A stretch of DNA of 7,260 nt from Bacteroidales bacterium (GTDB lineage Bacteria; Bacteroidota; Bacteroidia; Bacteroidales; SM23-62). The stretch is taken from positions 1 to 7,260 of the forward strand of contig JADHVS010000212.1 of the NCBI GenBank assembly GCA_016783865.1, written 5' to 3'. Positions 6,329 to 7,260 of the stretch are shown one piece after another. The notes beneath the pieces were generated by a model. The model saw only the letters and a program-made list of their open reading frames with translations, did not search any database and had not been told where the DNA came from. The position numbers and the translations under genes are program-made. Every line of letters begins with the position of its first letter. Positions within the stretch are counted from its first letter, which is position 1.

Positions 6329-7243
6329 CTAATTGTAGTTTAAATGGTTATTTGACCTGATTTTAAGGAATAAATTAATTCCTAATGGTTCTTCTTCGAC
6401 CGTAACAAGCTCATCTTTTGCCCCGGATTGCCTGGCAATTCGCCACAGATCTTCAACCGACCTGTGATTGAGGTACCAGTCAGATAAAACTTCCATTAAA
6501 TTCTTTGTTGGATTGATGTCGCTGAAATTGCCAATGATGAATGTTCCTTCTTTATTCAACGACGAAGAGTATTTTTTAACAAGATATAAGAAATGTTTTT
6601 CCTTGAAATAGTCAAACAACCCTGAGCTCCAGATCAGGTCATAAGTTTTGTAAGGCTTGAAACGCAACACATTGATCCGGTTGTAATGGATACTTCCATT
6701 GAAGCCTTCGTTCTGTTTTCTTGCATAATCGATGGCATTTTGATCAAAATCAATAAGGTCGAAGGTCATGTTTGCATCAGGATATATGTTCAGGAATTCA
6801 TTAACGTCAGTAGCCGGTCCTGAGCCCAGGATAAGAACTTTTGGTTTCTGCCTGCCCTCCATTAACATCTGTTCACATTCATGTATGAAATATTCTTTCC
6901 TGTTTCTTACCGCATGGGCTGCTGGTTGGTTTTGAAAAAACATATCCCAGTTCCGGTACCTGATATCCTTGTTAATCCTGAACTTGTAAATGCTGTCGAT
7001 TATCTTAAAATCTCCCGGGTAGCCATATGGCTTAACAAATCCATGTCCAATAAGGGTATTCTCATTCAAAGATTCTTTTATTATCTCTCTGAAATTATCA
7101 ATAAGATGGGTGTCAAGATTATCAACAATGTTTGTAAACTGCTCATAATCTTGCATATCCGGACCGCCATTCCGGATAAGATATCTTAGAAATGAAAGCG
7201 TCCCTTCGCTGATCTGATTCTTTATGAGATTGGTATAATTCAT
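6329..7243 (-). CDS. Class I SAM-dependent methyltransferase, PhcB-like (3-hydroxy fatty acid methyl ester signal type)
   Basis: This 304-aa protein has a helical N-terminal region and a Rossmann methyltransferase domain. SAM-binding motif I is KVLILGSGPATDV at 135-147. The acidic residue after strand 2 is D165 in LIDFD. INVLRF at 190-195 and YDLIWSSGLFDYF at 201-213 follow as later motifs. Upstream are GHGFVKPYGYPGDF at 66-79 and AAHAVRNRKEYF at 108-119. Together with SDWYLNHRS at 254-262, these recall the family annotated as extracellular-factor (3-hydroxypalmitic acid methyl ester) synthases, of which Ralstonia PhcB is the known member. I judge this from motif memory, not alignment. If right, it would methylate a 3-hydroxy fatty acid to make a diffusible signal. 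It is the first gene of an apparent operon with the sensor kinase (29 bp gap) and receiver, matching the synthase-plus-two-component layout of phc loci. The ATG is 17 bp from the window edge with an open frame upstream, so a longer start cannot be excluded. Confidence 0.8.
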   Translation of the reverse strand: MNYTNLIKNQISEGTLSFLRYLIRNGGPDMQDYEQFTNIVDNLDTHLIDNFREIIKESLNENTLIGHGFVKPYGYPGDFKIIDSIYKFRINKDIRYRNWDMFFQNQPAAHAVRNRKEYFIHECEQMLMEGRQKPKVLILGSGPATDVNEFLNIYPDANMTFDLIDFDQNAIDYARKQNEGFNGSIHYNRINVLRFKPYKTYDLIWSSGLFDYFKEKHFLYLVKKYSSSLNKEGTFIIGNFSDINPTKNLMEVLSDWYLNHRSVEDLWRIARQSGAKDELVTVEEEPLGINLFLKIRSNNHLNYN

Positions 7244-7260
7244 GAGATAATTGAATGTAT

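Overview
The window (7,260 bp, moderately AT-rich) looks like chromosomal DNA of a member of the Bacteroidota, probably a Bacteroidales/Marinilabiliales-type environmental lineage. The reasons are the gene families present (an FGE-like protein, a Tat-exported Gfo/Idh/MocA oxidoreductase and a Tat-exported TIM-barrel isomerase), the weak or absent Shine-Dalgarno sites in AU-rich leaders, and the overall codon flavour. This placement is inference; no rRNA or marker gene is present.

Left part (1-3379): the 3' portion of a formylglycine-generating-enzyme-like protein is followed 29 bp later by a Tat-lipoprotein-type Gfo/Idh/MocA oxidoreductase, both on the + strand. Convergent to them is a hydroxypyruvate-isomerase-like TIM-barrel protein with its own Tat signal. 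A compact block of nested inverted and direct repeats (2360-2439) fills the gap between the convergent genes and probably ends transcription from both sides. These genes fit periplasmic or membrane-associated sugar or sugar-acid metabolism, but the substrate cannot be read from sequence.

Middle part (3380-3948): a short divergent spacer leads into a clearly broken TauE/SafE-family membrane permease. Its N-terminal part and its C-terminal part are joined out of frame and the whole middle of the protein is missing.

Right part (3949-7243, all on the - strand and therefore read right to left): a SAM-dependent methyltransferase resembling the PhcB-type (3-hydroxy fatty acid methyl ester signal) family, then a multi-TM hybrid sensor histidine kinase, then a stand-alone CheY-like receiver. 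Gaps are only 29 and 5 bp, so this looks like an operon. The kinase reading frame is interrupted by a single in-frame TAA that separates most of the membrane sensor from the last TM helix and catalytic half. The gene order suggests a signal-synthesis plus signal-perception module, a hypothesis for a quorum-sensing-like system in Bacteroidota. In this copy the receptor kinase is either a recent pseudogene or carries a sequencing/assembly error. Two damaged genes in 3 kb make sequence quality or local gene decay an important question. The other genes that can be seen end to end look intact; the FGE-like gene, and possibly the methyltransferase, run off the window edges.
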